Assembly: GCA_964552655.1 (NCBI GenBank)
Contig: CAZKHG010000021.1
Span: 1 to 48,837 of the forward strand
Direction: 5' to 3'
From: CAZKHG01 sp964552655
GTDB taxonomy: Bacteria > Bacteroidota > Bacteroidia > Bacteroidales > Tenuifilaceae
Length of the DNA: 48,837 nt
Shown here: positions 1 through 8,806 of the stretch, in pieces
Numbering within the stretch: the stretch's first letter is position 1
Layout: each line of letters opens with the position of its first letter
The notes under the pieces: model-generated
What the model was told of the DNA's origin: nothing
Databases searched by the model: none
Seen by the model: the letters and a program-made list of their open reading frames with translations, nothing else
Program-made: the position numbers and the translations under genes

Positions 1-71
1 ATTTGTGTTGAAATATGATATAAATATATAAACAATCAGCAAACGGGCATTAAAAACTTCAATAATATTAC

Positions 72-929
72 TTAAAAGTGAAAATTAGATATGTAATTCT
101 CAACCTCTTTTCTATAGAGTTCGGTTAGCCTGTCCAGAAGCGGATTTTTTATACTTAAAAGCTGATCATCTATTCTATTAATGGGTAACAGACCAGGGGA
201 GGTTCCGGTTAGAAATGCACTTTCGAACTCAGAAAGGCTGATGATTGGGATCTCAGCCTCGTTGAGCTGAAACGATTCCCTTTTGCATAAATCAACAACA
301 ATTTGTCGGGTTATCCCACCCAATACCAGCTTTAAAGGGGCAGTAGATATTCTATCCTGTTTGATAAAAAAAATGTTAGAACGACTACCTTCCGTAATCA
401 TACCATTCCTGTTAACCAGAACAACTTCATAGCATTTATTCCGGTTGATAACCTGATCGGCGTAATCCCTTAGCTGAGAATTCTCAATCTTGGCATTGGG
501 TTCAGCTCTTTGAGCCATTATGGTTCTAACATTCACTCCATTGTTAAGCTCATCGAGGGATGGATACCTGCCCTGAATTAAATAGATCATTGTATCGGAG
601 CTGGACCGATCTCCCATTTTTAGGCTTACTGAGACTCTTAAATTGCAATTGATTATTCCATTCAGCTTAATAAGTTTCAGTAATTTCTCTTTGACAACAT
701 GAAGATCAGGTGGTAATGAGCCTATAAAATCGATAGAATTGGACAAACGCATTAAGTGCATTTCAAGGAATAACGGTACAGAATTGATAACCCTAATCAC
801 TTCATAAGCCATCAGGTCATTTTTGATGTTGTAAATGGCAATTTTACTAGTTGGAATAAACTCACCGTTAAAATAATAGTATTCTCCAACGATATTATGA
901 TATGGCTCCATTTCAGGTTGAATATCCAT
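72..929 (-). CDS. PLP-dependent aminotransferase, class IV (IlvE/PabC/D-amino-acid transaminase fold)
   Basis: This is a fold-type IV aminotransferase of about 285 residues, the usual length for the family. The signature TEGSRSN lies at residues 183-189 when counted from an upstream TTG. Aligning by distance to this motif puts the PLP-binding lysine at K151 (in AKIENSQLRD). The C-terminal LTGTSPGLLPI segment matches the substrate and phosphate-binding part of the fold. Members make branched-chain amino acids, D-amino acids or p-aminobenzoate (4-amino-4-deoxychorismate lyase), and the sequence alone does not let me choose. I prefer the ATG at 929; the longer reading begins at a TTG at 941, and another ATG lies at 911. 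The downstream neighbour is outside the window, and the upstream gene is an unrelated membrane protein on the same strand, so context does not settle the substrate. Confidence 0.85.
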   Translation of the reverse strand: MDIQPEMEPYHNIVGEYYYFNGEFIPTSKIAIYNIKNDLMAYEVIRVINSVPLFLEMHLMRLSNSIDFIGSLPPDLHVVKEKLLKLIKLNGIINCNLRVSVSLKMGDRSSSDTMIYLIQGRYPSLDELNNGVNVRTIMAQRAEPNAKIENSQLRDYADQVINRNKCYEVVLVNRNGMITEGSRSNIFFIKQDRISTAPLKLVLGGITRQIVVDLCKRESFQLNEAEIPIISLSEFESAFLTGTSPGLLPINRIDDQLLSIKNPLLDRLTELYRKEVENYISNFHF

Positions 930-987
930 TAAAAAAATCAACCGGGTTACCAGTTGATTTATTAAACAATGATTAACTAATTATAAG

Positions 988-2139
988 TTAGAACTTTTTG
1001 TTCAGGTAATACTCATCGAGGATTGAGGAAATGAGTGGGGTGTAAAAAGATTTGAAAAAATTAGCTTTCCCGGGCTCAGTATATTTGTACAGGTAATAGT
1101 TAACCCAGTTGCCACCTACAATCTTAGAAGTAAAATTCTTTGAAGGGTTTTCTGCAAAATCGCCGGCAAAATAGTATGTATCTGAGTTAAGGGTTTTAAT
1201 AATTGCAGGGAATTGATTTGGCATTCCATATTTTTCCAACACTTTGATCCCCTCGGCATTCAGGTCTATCATATAGCTTGCCGGAACTTCTGTGTCGGCT
1301 CCAGGTTGGATAATCTCAAACCACTGCTCAAAAGCAATTGATTCTGGCAACCCATACTTCGCCATACCTTCCTTTGTGGCAACTATTTTTGGAGTTGGTG
1401 AATTGAGTTGTTCTCCCATTATCAGTATTTCGATGACTCCATCGTTGCTTAGCAGTACAATGCCACTTTTGTCAGAAGGCCATTCACCTTTATGTTGTGA
1501 TTCATATAAATTGGGCATCCAGTCTGGTGGCCCGTTCGATTTGGAAATATCAAACGAAGGGTAATATTTTCCTGCCCAACCGGTCCAGTTGATGTCAAAC
1601 AGCAATTCTGTTTTACTGCGAACCAATGCATTTGTTGGGGTGCTAAACATGTTGTACTCCCCAATTATCAGTTTTCCCAACTCTTTCATCTTTTTCAGGA
1701 GCAGGAAATCATTCTGGTTCAGGCCTCCGAATACTTTTTGGGAGTGAATTTGTTTTGATTTTCCCTTGTACCACTCAAATGAGTAAACCCCATAACAATC
1801 GGTAAAATAAGCCGCATCATATACAGATGCAGTGGCATCTACCTCATTAATCCTGATGCTTTTAAAATCAAATATATCTTTTTCAATATCAATAGGGATA
1901 AATCCGTAATAATCATCCTCAACGCTATATTTTCCGTTATCGGGCCTAACATATCTGTTGCTATTCAGAATCCAAACAAATGATTTGTGCTCAGGGTAAT
2001 CATTACTGGTAACCGTTTTATCCAGGATATAAACATTTAGGTGCTTTTTGGGTTTAAAAACCCAAATCAGGTTGAGCAGGAAATATAGCAGTAACAAACT
2101 TCCCACAACCCATGCCACTATTGAAATTAATCTTTTCAT
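988..2139 (-). CDS. Membrane-anchored hypothetical protein
   Basis: I do not recognise a named family. The protein has 383 residues, starts at ATG 2139, and opens with one hydrophobic segment (about residues 4-27, rich in L, V, W) that should act as a signal anchor. The rest is soluble and would lie in the periplasm. Visible landmarks are a segment just after the anchor (LDKTVTSNDYPEHKSFVWIL), an aromatic DCYGVYSFEWYKG stretch, GPPDWMPNLYES near the middle, and a conserved-looking C-terminal half that mentions no catalytic motif I can name. The N-terminal landmark resembles one I associate with uncharacterised proteins in other phyla, but that is memory and not a search. It stands alone: 46 bases after it comes the aminotransferase, and 141 bases upstream lies the yyaL-like gene, all on the minus strand. 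Confidence 0.7.
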   Translation of the reverse strand: MKRLISIVAWVVGSLLLLYFLLNLIWVFKPKKHLNVYILDKTVTSNDYPEHKSFVWILNSNRYVRPDNGKYSVEDDYYGFIPIDIEKDIFDFKSIRINEVDATASVYDAAYFTDCYGVYSFEWYKGKSKQIHSQKVFGGLNQNDFLLLKKMKELGKLIIGEYNMFSTPTNALVRSKTELLFDINWTGWAGKYYPSFDISKSNGPPDWMPNLYESQHKGEWPSDKSGIVLLSNDGVIEILIMGEQLNSPTPKIVATKEGMAKYGLPESIAFEQWFEIIQPGADTEVPASYMIDLNAEGIKVLEKYGMPNQFPAIIKTLNSDTYYFAGDFAENPSKNFTSKIVGGNWVNYYLYKYTEPGKANFFKSFYTPLISSILDEYYLNKKF

Positions 2140-2280
2140 AGATAAAATTCTTTGGTAATATCCTTAATATTAAACTTTAACGTGGTGATTTTACGCTAAA
2201 AGTTTATACACTCGAAATTTACAAATAAATTCCGAATAAATTAAGGTACAAGTATTAAATAATAGAAAAATAGGGAATTC

Positions 2281-4293
2281 CTATATCTCTTCAAACGAAT
2301 CTAATCGGGTTGAGTTGATGAAATCTGATATTTCCTGTGGGGTTTTAACAATTCGTTGGCATGTATTTCCAATACAAATGTGCATTTCATCGTAATCTAA
2401 ATGATGCATTATTTTATCAGGACTATACTTAACATGTATATTTGAGTAAACTGTTTGCTTTAGTATCTCTTTGTATTTACCGGTATCTATTTTATCAAGC
2501 ATAATCCTTGGCTTTACTATTAACAGGGCTAAATTCGCCCAGTTATATACATGGGGAGAACCATGGTTTAAATATTCCACCAGGTGGTTAGTTGCTTTTT
2601 CAAACATTTCGATGTAGCTGTTTTTGTCGAGAATTACTCCAAGTTGTAATAGGTTATTAAACATCACTGAATTTGAGGAAGGCATCACCCCATCAATTAA
2701 ATCAATTTTTCTGACAATCAGCTCCTCGGAATTATAAGGTGAATAAAAAAACATGTCCGATTTGCTGTCGTAAAGATTTTCAAGCACATACTCCGATAAA
2801 TTTTCGGCTAAATGTAAAGCCAATCTGTCATTGGTTACTTTGTTCAGGTTGATAAGTGCCTGAATCAGCAAAGCATAATCATCGAGCATTCCGTTAATAT
2901 ATACCTTACCCTTGCAAGCTATCCTTTTCAGCCTATTTTTATCTAAATGGTAATTATTAATATAGTTAAAAAGCGATTTGGCATTAACTAAAAAATCATT
3001 TTCGTTAAAAGTAATATACGCTTCGATAAGAGCAGAGATATAAAGTGCATTCCAACCAACAATTATTTTATCATCAAGGGCTGGTTTTGTTCTATTTAAC
3101 CTGAACCGGTTAAGCTTATTTTTAGCTTCGCAGAGAATTGTTTCGATATGGTGAATACTTGATCCAAAAATACATTTGAGTTCATTCTCAGATGCAACTC
3201 GTCTGAGCGTATTCGTATTATTCCAATTCCCGGCAGCAGATACACCATAAGCTGTACAAAATAGTTCGGCATCACTCCCTAATATCCCTTCTATTTCGCT
3301 TTTCGACCAGATATAAAACTCTCCTTCAATGCCGCCGCTATCGGCATCAAGTGCGCTGTAATAGCCACCCTGAACCGATTTTAATTCTTGTTCAATAAAT
3401 CCAATTGTTTCGTAAACCACCTTTTTGTACAACGCATTAGGATTTATTCTGTATGCTTTAGAATAAATTGATATAAGCTGGGCATTATCGTACAACATTT
3501 TCTCAAAATGCGGAACATCCCAATTTTCATCCGTTGAATAACGGGCAAAGCCACCGCCTATATGGTCGTATATTCCTCCATTGGCAATTTTCTCCAGAGT
3601 CAGGTTTACGAATTTAAGAATCTCATTATCGGGCTTATGAAATCCGTATACCAGGAGGAAATCTATCAGTCCGGGCATCGGAAATTTTGGAGCACCTAAA
3701 GTGCCCCCATTTTTAAAATCCAAAACCCTTTTTATTTTTCCTACATAGTTTTCTATTGTGCCTGGTTTAACTGTATCCAAATTTTTATAACCAATATTAA
3801 TTATATCGGTCTCAGCAATTCCGTTTGAAAGTTCATTGGCAACCTCTTCTACCCTGTTTTTATCATTTTTCCATGTGGTATTCAAGCTATCGAGAATATT
3901 TAACCAATTCTCCTTATTGAAATAAGTACCACCAAAAACCGGCCTGCCATCAGGTAAAGCGAAACAATTCAATGGCCAACCTCCTCGCCGGGTAATAATC
4001 TGTACTGCATTCATATAAATCTGATCCACATCGGGCCTCTCCTCCCTGTCCACCTTGACACAAACGTAGTTGTTGTTCATGAAATCAGCGATTGCTTTAT
4101 CAGAAAAAGTTTCTCTTTCCATTACATGACACCAATGGCAGCTGCTATACCCAATACTGATCAGAAGAAGTTTATTTTCCTTTTGGGCTATTTCAAATGC
4201 CTCATTTCCCCATGGAAACCAGTTTACCGGGTTATGGGCATGTTGAAGAAGATAAGGGCTTGTTTCCCCTGCAAGACGATTTGAGTAATTCAC
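2281..4293 (-). CDS. YyaL/DUF255 family protein (thioredoxin-like domain plus (alpha/alpha)6 barrel-like C-terminus)
   Basis: The 670-residue protein belongs to the YyaL/SPATA20 family. The N-terminus has the family hallmark ETSPYLLQHAHNPVNW (about residues 10-25), followed by a thioredoxin-like domain with the CxxC motif C52-H-W-C55, in the typical context SSCHWCHVMERETF. DREERPDVDQIYM and GGWPLNCF also match family blocks. The remaining 500 residues resemble the helical barrel seen in N-acylglucosamine 2-epimerase-like proteins (GGGFARYSTDENWDVPHFEKMLYD, GWNALYISALIEAY). Its biochemical role in bacteria is not settled. The start is a GTG at 4293: an in-frame stop lies five codons upstream and no ATG fits. 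It is divergent from the TlpA-like gene, with 188 bases between them. Confidence 0.9.
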   Translation of the reverse strand: MNYSNRLAGETSPYLLQHAHNPVNWFPWGNEAFEIAQKENKLLLISIGYSSCHWCHVMERETFSDKAIADFMNNNYVCVKVDREERPDVDQIYMNAVQIITRRGGWPLNCFALPDGRPVFGGTYFNKENWLNILDSLNTTWKNDKNRVEEVANELSNGIAETDIINIGYKNLDTVKPGTIENYVGKIKRVLDFKNGGTLGAPKFPMPGLIDFLLVYGFHKPDNEILKFVNLTLEKIANGGIYDHIGGGFARYSTDENWDVPHFEKMLYDNAQLISIYSKAYRINPNALYKKVVYETIGFIEQELKSVQGGYYSALDADSGGIEGEFYIWSKSEIEGILGSDAELFCTAYGVSAAGNWNNTNTLRRVASENELKCIFGSSIHHIETILCEAKNKLNRFRLNRTKPALDDKIIVGWNALYISALIEAYITFNENDFLVNAKSLFNYINNYHLDKNRLKRIACKGKVYINGMLDDYALLIQALINLNKVTNDRLALHLAENLSEYVLENLYDSKSDMFFYSPYNSEELIVRKIDLIDGVMPSSNSVMFNNLLQLGVILDKNSYIEMFEKATNHLVEYLNHGSPHVYNWANLALLIVKPRIMLDKIDTGKYKEILKQTVYSNIHVKYSPDKIMHHLDYDEMHICIGNTCQRIVKTPQEISDFINSTRLDSFEEI

Positions 4294-4481
4294 AATTGGG
4301 GTTAATTAAGTTCCATGTATAAAACACAAAACCTGCCCATTTGTTGATTTGTTAAAAAGCATTGAATCATGATAAAGTAGAATATCAATCAATTTTAATA
4401 GCTATTTTTGAGCTTCAATTAAGGAAAATATTTTGGTATATACTTTGATTACTATAGTACTGTAAACAAAAAGAATGAATT

Positions 4482-5903
4482 ATGTCAGGATTTAAAGGAA
4501 CTTTCCCGCTTGTTGTTGCATTTTTTATCTCAATTTGTAGCTATGCACAAACATATAAAATTGATGTTCATATTGATGGGATTAAAGATACCTCACTTTT
4601 ACTTGGTTACCATTTTGGTGAAAAAAAGTACGTACAAGACACAGCAATTGTTGATTCAAAAGGGAATGCAGTATTTGAGGGGGATACTTTGCTAAAGGGA
4701 GGGATATACCTGGTAATACTACCCTCCAAAACATATTTTGAAATTCTGGTCTCAGAAAATCAGCGGTTTGGCGTTAAAACCTCTGCCAGTGATCTGGTTA
4801 ACAAAATTGAGTTCACAAACTCACCCGAAAATAGCGCTTTTGCTGACTACCAGAGATTTATGATTGAACAGCAAATGAAGAATAAAGATATCACCGAAAA
4901 GCTGAAAAAACTGGACGAAAAGTCAGACTCAGTTAAGATATACCAGAAACAACTCGCCGCAGTAAATGCTGATGTCGAAAATTATTGGAATAAGCTTATC
5001 GAAAAAAATAAGGGAACATTTCTTGCAACTATCATTAAATCAATGAAAAATGTGGAAATGCCTGAAATTGTTGTTCCAGAAGGGACCAAAAATGCCGATT
5101 CACTCAAGTGGATGAGAAGCTATCAGTTTAACAAGGAGCATTTCTTTGATAATATTCCTTTCAGTGATCCCAAAATGCTCAGAACCCCAATTCTTGAGAA
5201 CAGAATTAACACTTATTTTGATCGGGTGATTATTCCCCAGCCCGACAGCATTATTCCTGAGGCGATAAAAGTAGTTGAACTTGCCAAACAAAATAAGGAG
5301 GTTTACCAATTTGTACTTCAGCACCTGGTAAATAAGTTCCAAACATCCAACATGATGGGAATGGATGGAGTTTTTGTAGCACTAGCTGAAAAATACTATT
5401 TGGGTGGTCAGGTTTGGTGGGCCGATAAAACCTTGCTGGATAAAATTAACGAGAGAGTCACATTGTTAAAACCAAACCTAATAGGGAATATTTGTCCCGA
5501 TCTGAATCTACCTAATCAAACCGGTCAGCCGGTTAGGATAAGCAGTATCAAGAAAAAGATAACAGTTGTTTATTTTTGGGATCCGGACTGCAGCCATTGT
5601 AAAAAAACAACACCAGAACTTAAAAAAACCTACGATAAGTACAAAGCCAAGGGACTAGAAGTTTATGCCGTATATACCCAGGGCGATCAACCTAAACTGG
5701 TTGATTATATCAATAAAAATCAGCTAAACTGGATTAACGTTTGGGATCCTCAACAAAATTCTAACTTCAGGAATTTGTTTGATATTTACTCAACGCCGGT
5801 TATCTATGTTCTTAATGAAAATAAAAAGATAATTGCCAAACGGATAAGCGTGGAATCGCTAAATTCTATGTTAGAGCAACTTCTGGTAGAACCTAAAAAA
5901 TAA
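4482..5903 (+). CDS. TlpA-family thioredoxin-like protein with DUF4369/DUF5106-like N-terminal part
   Basis: This exported 473-residue thiol-disulfide protein starts at ATG 4482 and has a signal peptide ending near SICSYAQ. Residues about 24-110 look like DUF4369 (beta-rich, IDGIKDTSLLLGYHFGEKKY). A helical middle segment up to about residue 310 resembles DUF5106. The C-terminal AhpC/TSA-TlpA domain begins near NICPDLNLPNQTG and carries the redox motif C370-S-H-C373 in FWDPDCSHCKKTTPELKK, plus a cis-proline region (YSTPVIYVLN). The family reduces periplasmic disulfides, for example for cytochrome maturation, or acts in redox sensing; nothing here identifies a partner. It stands alone between a divergent yyaL-like gene and the convergent FNR-like regulator, which begins its stop codon 25 bases on. 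Confidence 0.9.
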   Translation: MSGFKGTFPLVVAFFISICSYAQTYKIDVHIDGIKDTSLLLGYHFGEKKYVQDTAIVDSKGNAVFEGDTLLKGGIYLVILPSKTYFEILVSENQRFGVKTSASDLVNKIEFTNSPENSAFADYQRFMIEQQMKNKDITEKLKKLDEKSDSVKIYQKQLAAVNADVENYWNKLIEKNKGTFLATIIKSMKNVEMPEIVVPEGTKNADSLKWMRSYQFNKEHFFDNIPFSDPKMLRTPILENRINTYFDRVIIPQPDSIIPEAIKVVELAKQNKEVYQFVLQHLVNKFQTSNMMGMDGVFVALAEKYYLGGQVWWADKTLLDKINERVTLLKPNLIGNICPDLNLPNQTGQPVRISSIKKKITVVYFWDPDCSHCKKTTPELKKTYDKYKAKGLEVYAVYTQGDQPKLVDYINKNQLNWINVWDPQQNSNFRNLFDIYSTPVIYVLNENKKIIAKRISVESLNSMLEQLLVEPKK

Positions 5904-5928
5904 AAAAGTAATTTACGATAAAGAATAT

Positions 5929-6627
5929 CTACCCAAACCTGCTGATATTTTCCAACTTGGCGATATCAACTATTTCAATCGATTTATTATTAACCTTAAT
6001 TATCCCTTCCTTATTAAACCGGGAAAGGGTGTGAATTACGTTTTCCTGCGAACAACTTGCAAACTCGCTGATCTCCTTCCGGGTTAAGTTTAGGGTAAAA
6101 TTCTGGCTCTTGTAAACTGATTTTGATAAATATAAAAGAATATTGGCAATTCGGCCATTCACCTGTTTATGGGCCAGGTTTATAAAATTGAAAACTGAAT
6201 CCCTGAAAATTGAAGAAACAAACTCAACCATTTTTAGAGTTAACTCACTGTTTGATAACATCAGGTCCTTTAGAACATCAATTTTTATCAGGCATGCCTC
6301 TGACTCCTCAATTGCTACAATGGAAAACAAAGTCTTGTCATCGTTAATCAGGTTAATACCGCCTAAAAGTCCCGGCGCCGATGAAATAGCCATTATGACA
6401 TTGTCACCGCTTTCGGTCATAAAGTTGAATTTTACCCTACCTTTAGATAAAAATACCAGGTGCTGTGTGATCGTACCCTGCTTCACCAGGTACTCCCCTT
6501 TTGAGAATTTTACCTGGATTGAATTCCTGTACAACCGGGTAAAATCATCTTTTGAAATGTATTTGCAAACAAACCACTTAAATAAACATTCCTTACACTC
6601 AGTTGTTAATAGCTTAACCTGATCCAT
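5929..6627 (-). CDS. CRP/FNR family regulator with FNR-like four-cysteine pattern
   Basis: The 232-residue regulator has a cyclic-nucleotide-binding-type jelly roll (about 30-140), a long dimerisation helix (about 140-165) and a C-terminal winged HTH (about 165-225). Cysteines lie at C11, C14, C21 and C112. E. coli FNR uses C20, C23, C29 and C122 to hold its [4Fe-4S] cluster, and both the spacing and the context around the last cysteine (EESEACLIKID against the FNR block around C122) agree. An oxygen-responsive cluster is therefore a reasonable inference. The recognition helix reads SQENVIHTLSRF: the FNR glutamate is kept but the following Ser-Arg is Ile-His, so the DNA site should differ from TTGAT-N4-ATCAA. 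The start is ATG 6627. It is divergent from the sulfate operon, and a CRP-spaced palindrome sits in its own promoter region. Confidence 0.88.
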   Translation of the reverse strand: MDQVKLLTTECKECLFKWFVCKYISKDDFTRLYRNSIQVKFSKGEYLVKQGTITQHLVFLSKGRVKFNFMTESGDNVIMAISSAPGLLGGINLINDDKTLFSIVAIEESEACLIKIDVLKDLMLSNSELTLKMVEFVSSIFRDSVFNFINLAHKQVNGRIANILLYLSKSVYKSQNFTLNLTRKEISEFASCSQENVIHTLSRFNKEGIIKVNNKSIEIVDIAKLENISRFG

Positions 6628-6675
6628 TTTAATTATTAAGATTTTAATTCATAGCAATAAGAACTCTTTAGTTAT

Positions 6676-6683
6676 CAAAAATA
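6676..6683 (-). promoter_or_regulatory. Candidate -7 promoter element of the FNR-like gene
   Basis: On the minus strand the bases read TATTTTTG, a full match to the Bacteroidota -7 consensus TAnnTTTG. It lies about 50 bases before the start codon of the regulator and overlaps one arm of the palindrome at 6680-6699. I see no TTTG at the -33 position, so the call rests on the -7 match and its placement. Confidence 0.4.
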
Positions 6684-6699
6684 TGATTTTTTTCATATT
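6680..6699. promoter_or_regulatory. CRP/FNR-type palindromic operator candidate
   Basis: The sequence is AATATGA-N6-TCATATT, a perfect 7-base inverted repeat around six thymines. Half-site length and six-base spacer match the geometry of CRP-family operators (TGTGA-N6-TCACA). It lies 53 bases upstream of the FNR-like start codon and overlaps the candidate -7 element of that gene, which suggests autoregulation. A further TTTCATAT half site lies at 6713-6720. The region is very AT-rich, so chance palindromes are a concern. Confidence 0.45.
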
Positions 6700-6751
6700 A
6701 TTATATAATTTATTTCATATTTTCGAAACCCGGTAAAACTATTACGTAGTT

Positions 6752-6759
6752 TACATTTG
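6752..6759 (+). promoter_or_regulatory. Candidate -7 element for the sulfate assimilation operon
   Basis: TACATTTG matches TAnnTTTG. It lies about 100 bases before the DUF2061 start codon, in the only upstream gap of the operon (6628-6860). No good -33 element is visible, so confidence is low. Confidence 0.3.
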
Positions 6760-6860
6760 TGCAAACCTAAATGTGGAATCTCCAGAATCTAAGAAGTTGA
6801 TTGATTTGTTATTAAATTTTAGGATAAGATAAACCCAGAATTGTTTATTTGAGCTGACTT

Positions 6861-7175
6861 ATGTTTTTATTTGCCAGTAAGCAAAAAGTAACAAATATTA
6901 ACCCTGCCGTAAGAGACAGACCCTTACGCAGTATAGTCAAATCCATCACCTGGAGAATTGTTGGAACAATAGATACAATCACCTTATCCTATTTTATAAC
7001 TGGCCGTATTAATGTAGCTTTGTCAATCGGATCGGTGGAAGTGGTTACCAAAATGATCCTGTATTTTTTGCACGAAAGGATCTGGGCAGTAATTAATTGG
7101 GGAAGAATGATGGTATTCTTCAGACGGAACAGGCGAAACACGATTAGAATTTTTAAACGCATTTTATTAAGATGA
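6861..7175 (+). CDS. DUF2061 membrane protein, first gene of the sulfate assimilation operon
   Basis: This 104-residue protein matches DUF2061: RPLRSIVKSITWRIVGTIDT at the start of the domain, then two hydrophobic segments (about 34-54 and 58-80) with the conserved EVVTKMILYFLHERIW. The C-terminus is basic (RRNRRNTIRIFKRILLR), which would face the cytoplasm. The function is unknown. In Bacteroidota and some other bacteria DUF2061 genes often sit with cysD/cysN, which led to proposals of a role in sulfate uptake or assimilation; that is a genomic association, not a tested function. The stop overlaps the cysH start by 4 bases (ATGA), so the two are translationally coupled. Confidence 0.85.
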   Translation: MFLFASKQKVTNINPAVRDRPLRSIVKSITWRIVGTIDTITLSYFITGRINVALSIGSVEVVTKMILYFLHERIWAVINWGRMMVFFRRNRRNTIRIFKRILLR

Positions 7176-7879
7176 ATTACCAAAAAGATATCGAATCACT
7201 AAATAAAGAATTTGCAAATACAACTCCCGAAGAAGTTCTAAAAAGCCTGAGTAATAGGTTTCCAGATGAGGTTGTTTTTTCAACAAGTTTTGGATTAGAA
7301 GATCAGGTTATTACCGATATGATTGCAAAAGAAAACCTTGCTATTCGGATATTTACCCTGGATACCGGCAGGTTATTCCCCGAAACTTATAAAACTTTTA
7401 GCAGAACATTGGAAAGGTATAATAAGCAAATTGAAGTTTTTTATCCCAATACAGAAACCATTCAGGCGTTAGTAACCCAAAAAGGGCCTTACAGCTTTTA
7501 CCTTTCACAAGAAAACAGGAAAGAGTGCTGCTATATACGAAAAGTGGAACCACTGGAAAGAGCACTAAATGGCTCATCGTGCTGGGTAACCGGGCTAAGA
7601 TCCGATCAATCGGATTCTAGAAAAAGTCTAAAACCCTTCGAATGGGATGACAAATTCAGCATAATCAAGTACAATCCCCTGCTCTACTGGACTTTAGAAG
7701 ATGTTAAAGAATATATTCACCAACATAATGTTCCCTATAACCTACTCCACGATAAGGGATTTATCAGCATAGGGTGCGAACCTTGCACAAGAGCCATCGA
7801 ACCTGGCGAAGATTACAGAGCCGGAAGGTGGTGGTGGGAAAATAATTCAAAAAAAGAGTGTGGTTTGCATACTCATTAA
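7172..7879 (+). CDS. cysH: Adenylyl-sulfate (APS) reductase, [4Fe-4S] type
   Basis: CysH-family reductase of 235 residues. The substrate-binding block FSTSFGLEDQVITDMI and the LDTGRLFPETY segment mark the PAPS/APS reductase fold. Cysteines C119-C120 and C202-x-x-C205 form the CC-X80-CXXC pattern that binds a [4Fe-4S] cluster and is typical of enzymes that reduce APS directly. The catalytic cysteine is C230 in the C-terminal KECGLH motif. So the enzyme should convert APS plus a thiol reductant to sulfite and AMP. No APS kinase (CysC) is fused to CysN or present in the window, which agrees with APS as the substrate. The gene overlaps DUF2061 by 4 bases and is followed by cysD after 10 bases. 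Confidence 0.95.
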   Translation: MNYQKDIESLNKEFANTTPEEVLKSLSNRFPDEVVFSTSFGLEDQVITDMIAKENLAIRIFTLDTGRLFPETYKTFSRTLERYNKQIEVFYPNTETIQALVTQKGPYSFYLSQENRKECCYIRKVEPLERALNGSSCWVTGLRSDQSDSRKSLKPFEWDDKFSIIKYNPLLYWTLEDVKEYIHQHNVPYNLLHDKGFISIGCEPCTRAIEPGEDYRAGRWWWENNSKKECGLHTH

Positions 7880-7889
7880 TCAATAGATA

Positions 7890-8801
7890 ATGGAAAGTTT
7901 TTCAAATCAGTTTAACCATTTACGCGAGCTCGAAAACGAGTCAATTTACGTTTTAAGAGAGGTAGCCGCCCAGTTTCAAAACCCGGCAATCCTGTTTTCA
8001 GGGGGTAAAGATTCAATTATACTTGTTTACCTGGCTATAAAGGCATTTTATCCTGCAAAAATTCCATTCCCTCTGGTACATATTGATACAGGTCATAATT
8101 TTAAAGAAGCGCTGGATTACAGGGACGATCTGGTAAAAAAAACCGGGACTAATCTTATCGTAGGTAGTGTTGAAGAATCTATCAAAGAGGGAAGGGCAAC
8201 TGAGGAGACTGGTTTTAATGCCAGCAGGAACAAGCTCCAAACCGTTACTCTGCTCGATACCATTGAAAAGTATAAATTTGATGCGGCTATTGGCGGTGGT
8301 CGCAGGGATGAGGAGAAGGCAAGAGCAAAAGAAAGGTTTTTCTCCCATCGGGATGAATTTGGCCAATGGGACCCCAAGAACCAACGGCCTGAACTGTGGA
8401 ATATCTACAACGGCCGCAAAAATATGGGGGAGCATTTCAGGGTTTTCCCAATCAGCAACTGGACAGAGCTGGATGTTTGGCAATATATTTTGATGGAAAA
8501 CATTCCATTGCCCAGCATCTATTTCACCCACGAGCGGGAAGTTTTCTGCAGGGATGGTGTTTGGTTAGCCTATGCACCCTTTATGAAATTAAAGCCCAAT
8601 GAAAAGGTTGAGGTGAAAAGAATCCGTTGCCGGACTGTTGGTGATATTACGTGTACTGGTTTAACACTTTCTAGTGCATCAACCATTGAGGATATTGTAA
8701 AGGAAATTGCAGCAACACGAATTACAGAGCGTGGTTCACGCTGGGATGATAAACGCTCGGAATCGGCTATGGAAGAAAGAAAAGTTCAAGGTTATTTTTA
8801 G
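7890..8801 (+). CDS. cysD: Sulfate adenylyltransferase, subunit 2 (small, catalytic)
   Basis: The 303-residue CysD forms APS from ATP and sulfate with CysN. It has the PP-loop motif SGGKDS at residues 37-42 (ILFSGGKDSIILVYL), the HIDTGHNF block, the GGGRRDEEKARAKERFFSHRD block and the C-terminal CRTVGDITCTG segment, all diagnostic. Length matches the family. It starts 10 bases after cysH and is followed by cysN after 5 bases, so the operon order is DUF2061-cysH-cysD-cysN. Confidence 0.97.
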   Translation: MESFSNQFNHLRELENESIYVLREVAAQFQNPAILFSGGKDSIILVYLAIKAFYPAKIPFPLVHIDTGHNFKEALDYRDDLVKKTGTNLIVGSVEESIKEGRATEETGFNASRNKLQTVTLLDTIEKYKFDAAIGGGRRDEEKARAKERFFSHRDEFGQWDPKNQRPELWNIYNGRKNMGEHFRVFPISNWTELDVWQYILMENIPLPSIYFTHEREVFCRDGVWLAYAPFMKLKPNEKVEVKRIRCRTVGDITCTGLTLSSASTIEDIVKEIAATRITERGSRWDDKRSESAMEERKVQGYF

Positions 8802-8806
8802 AAACT

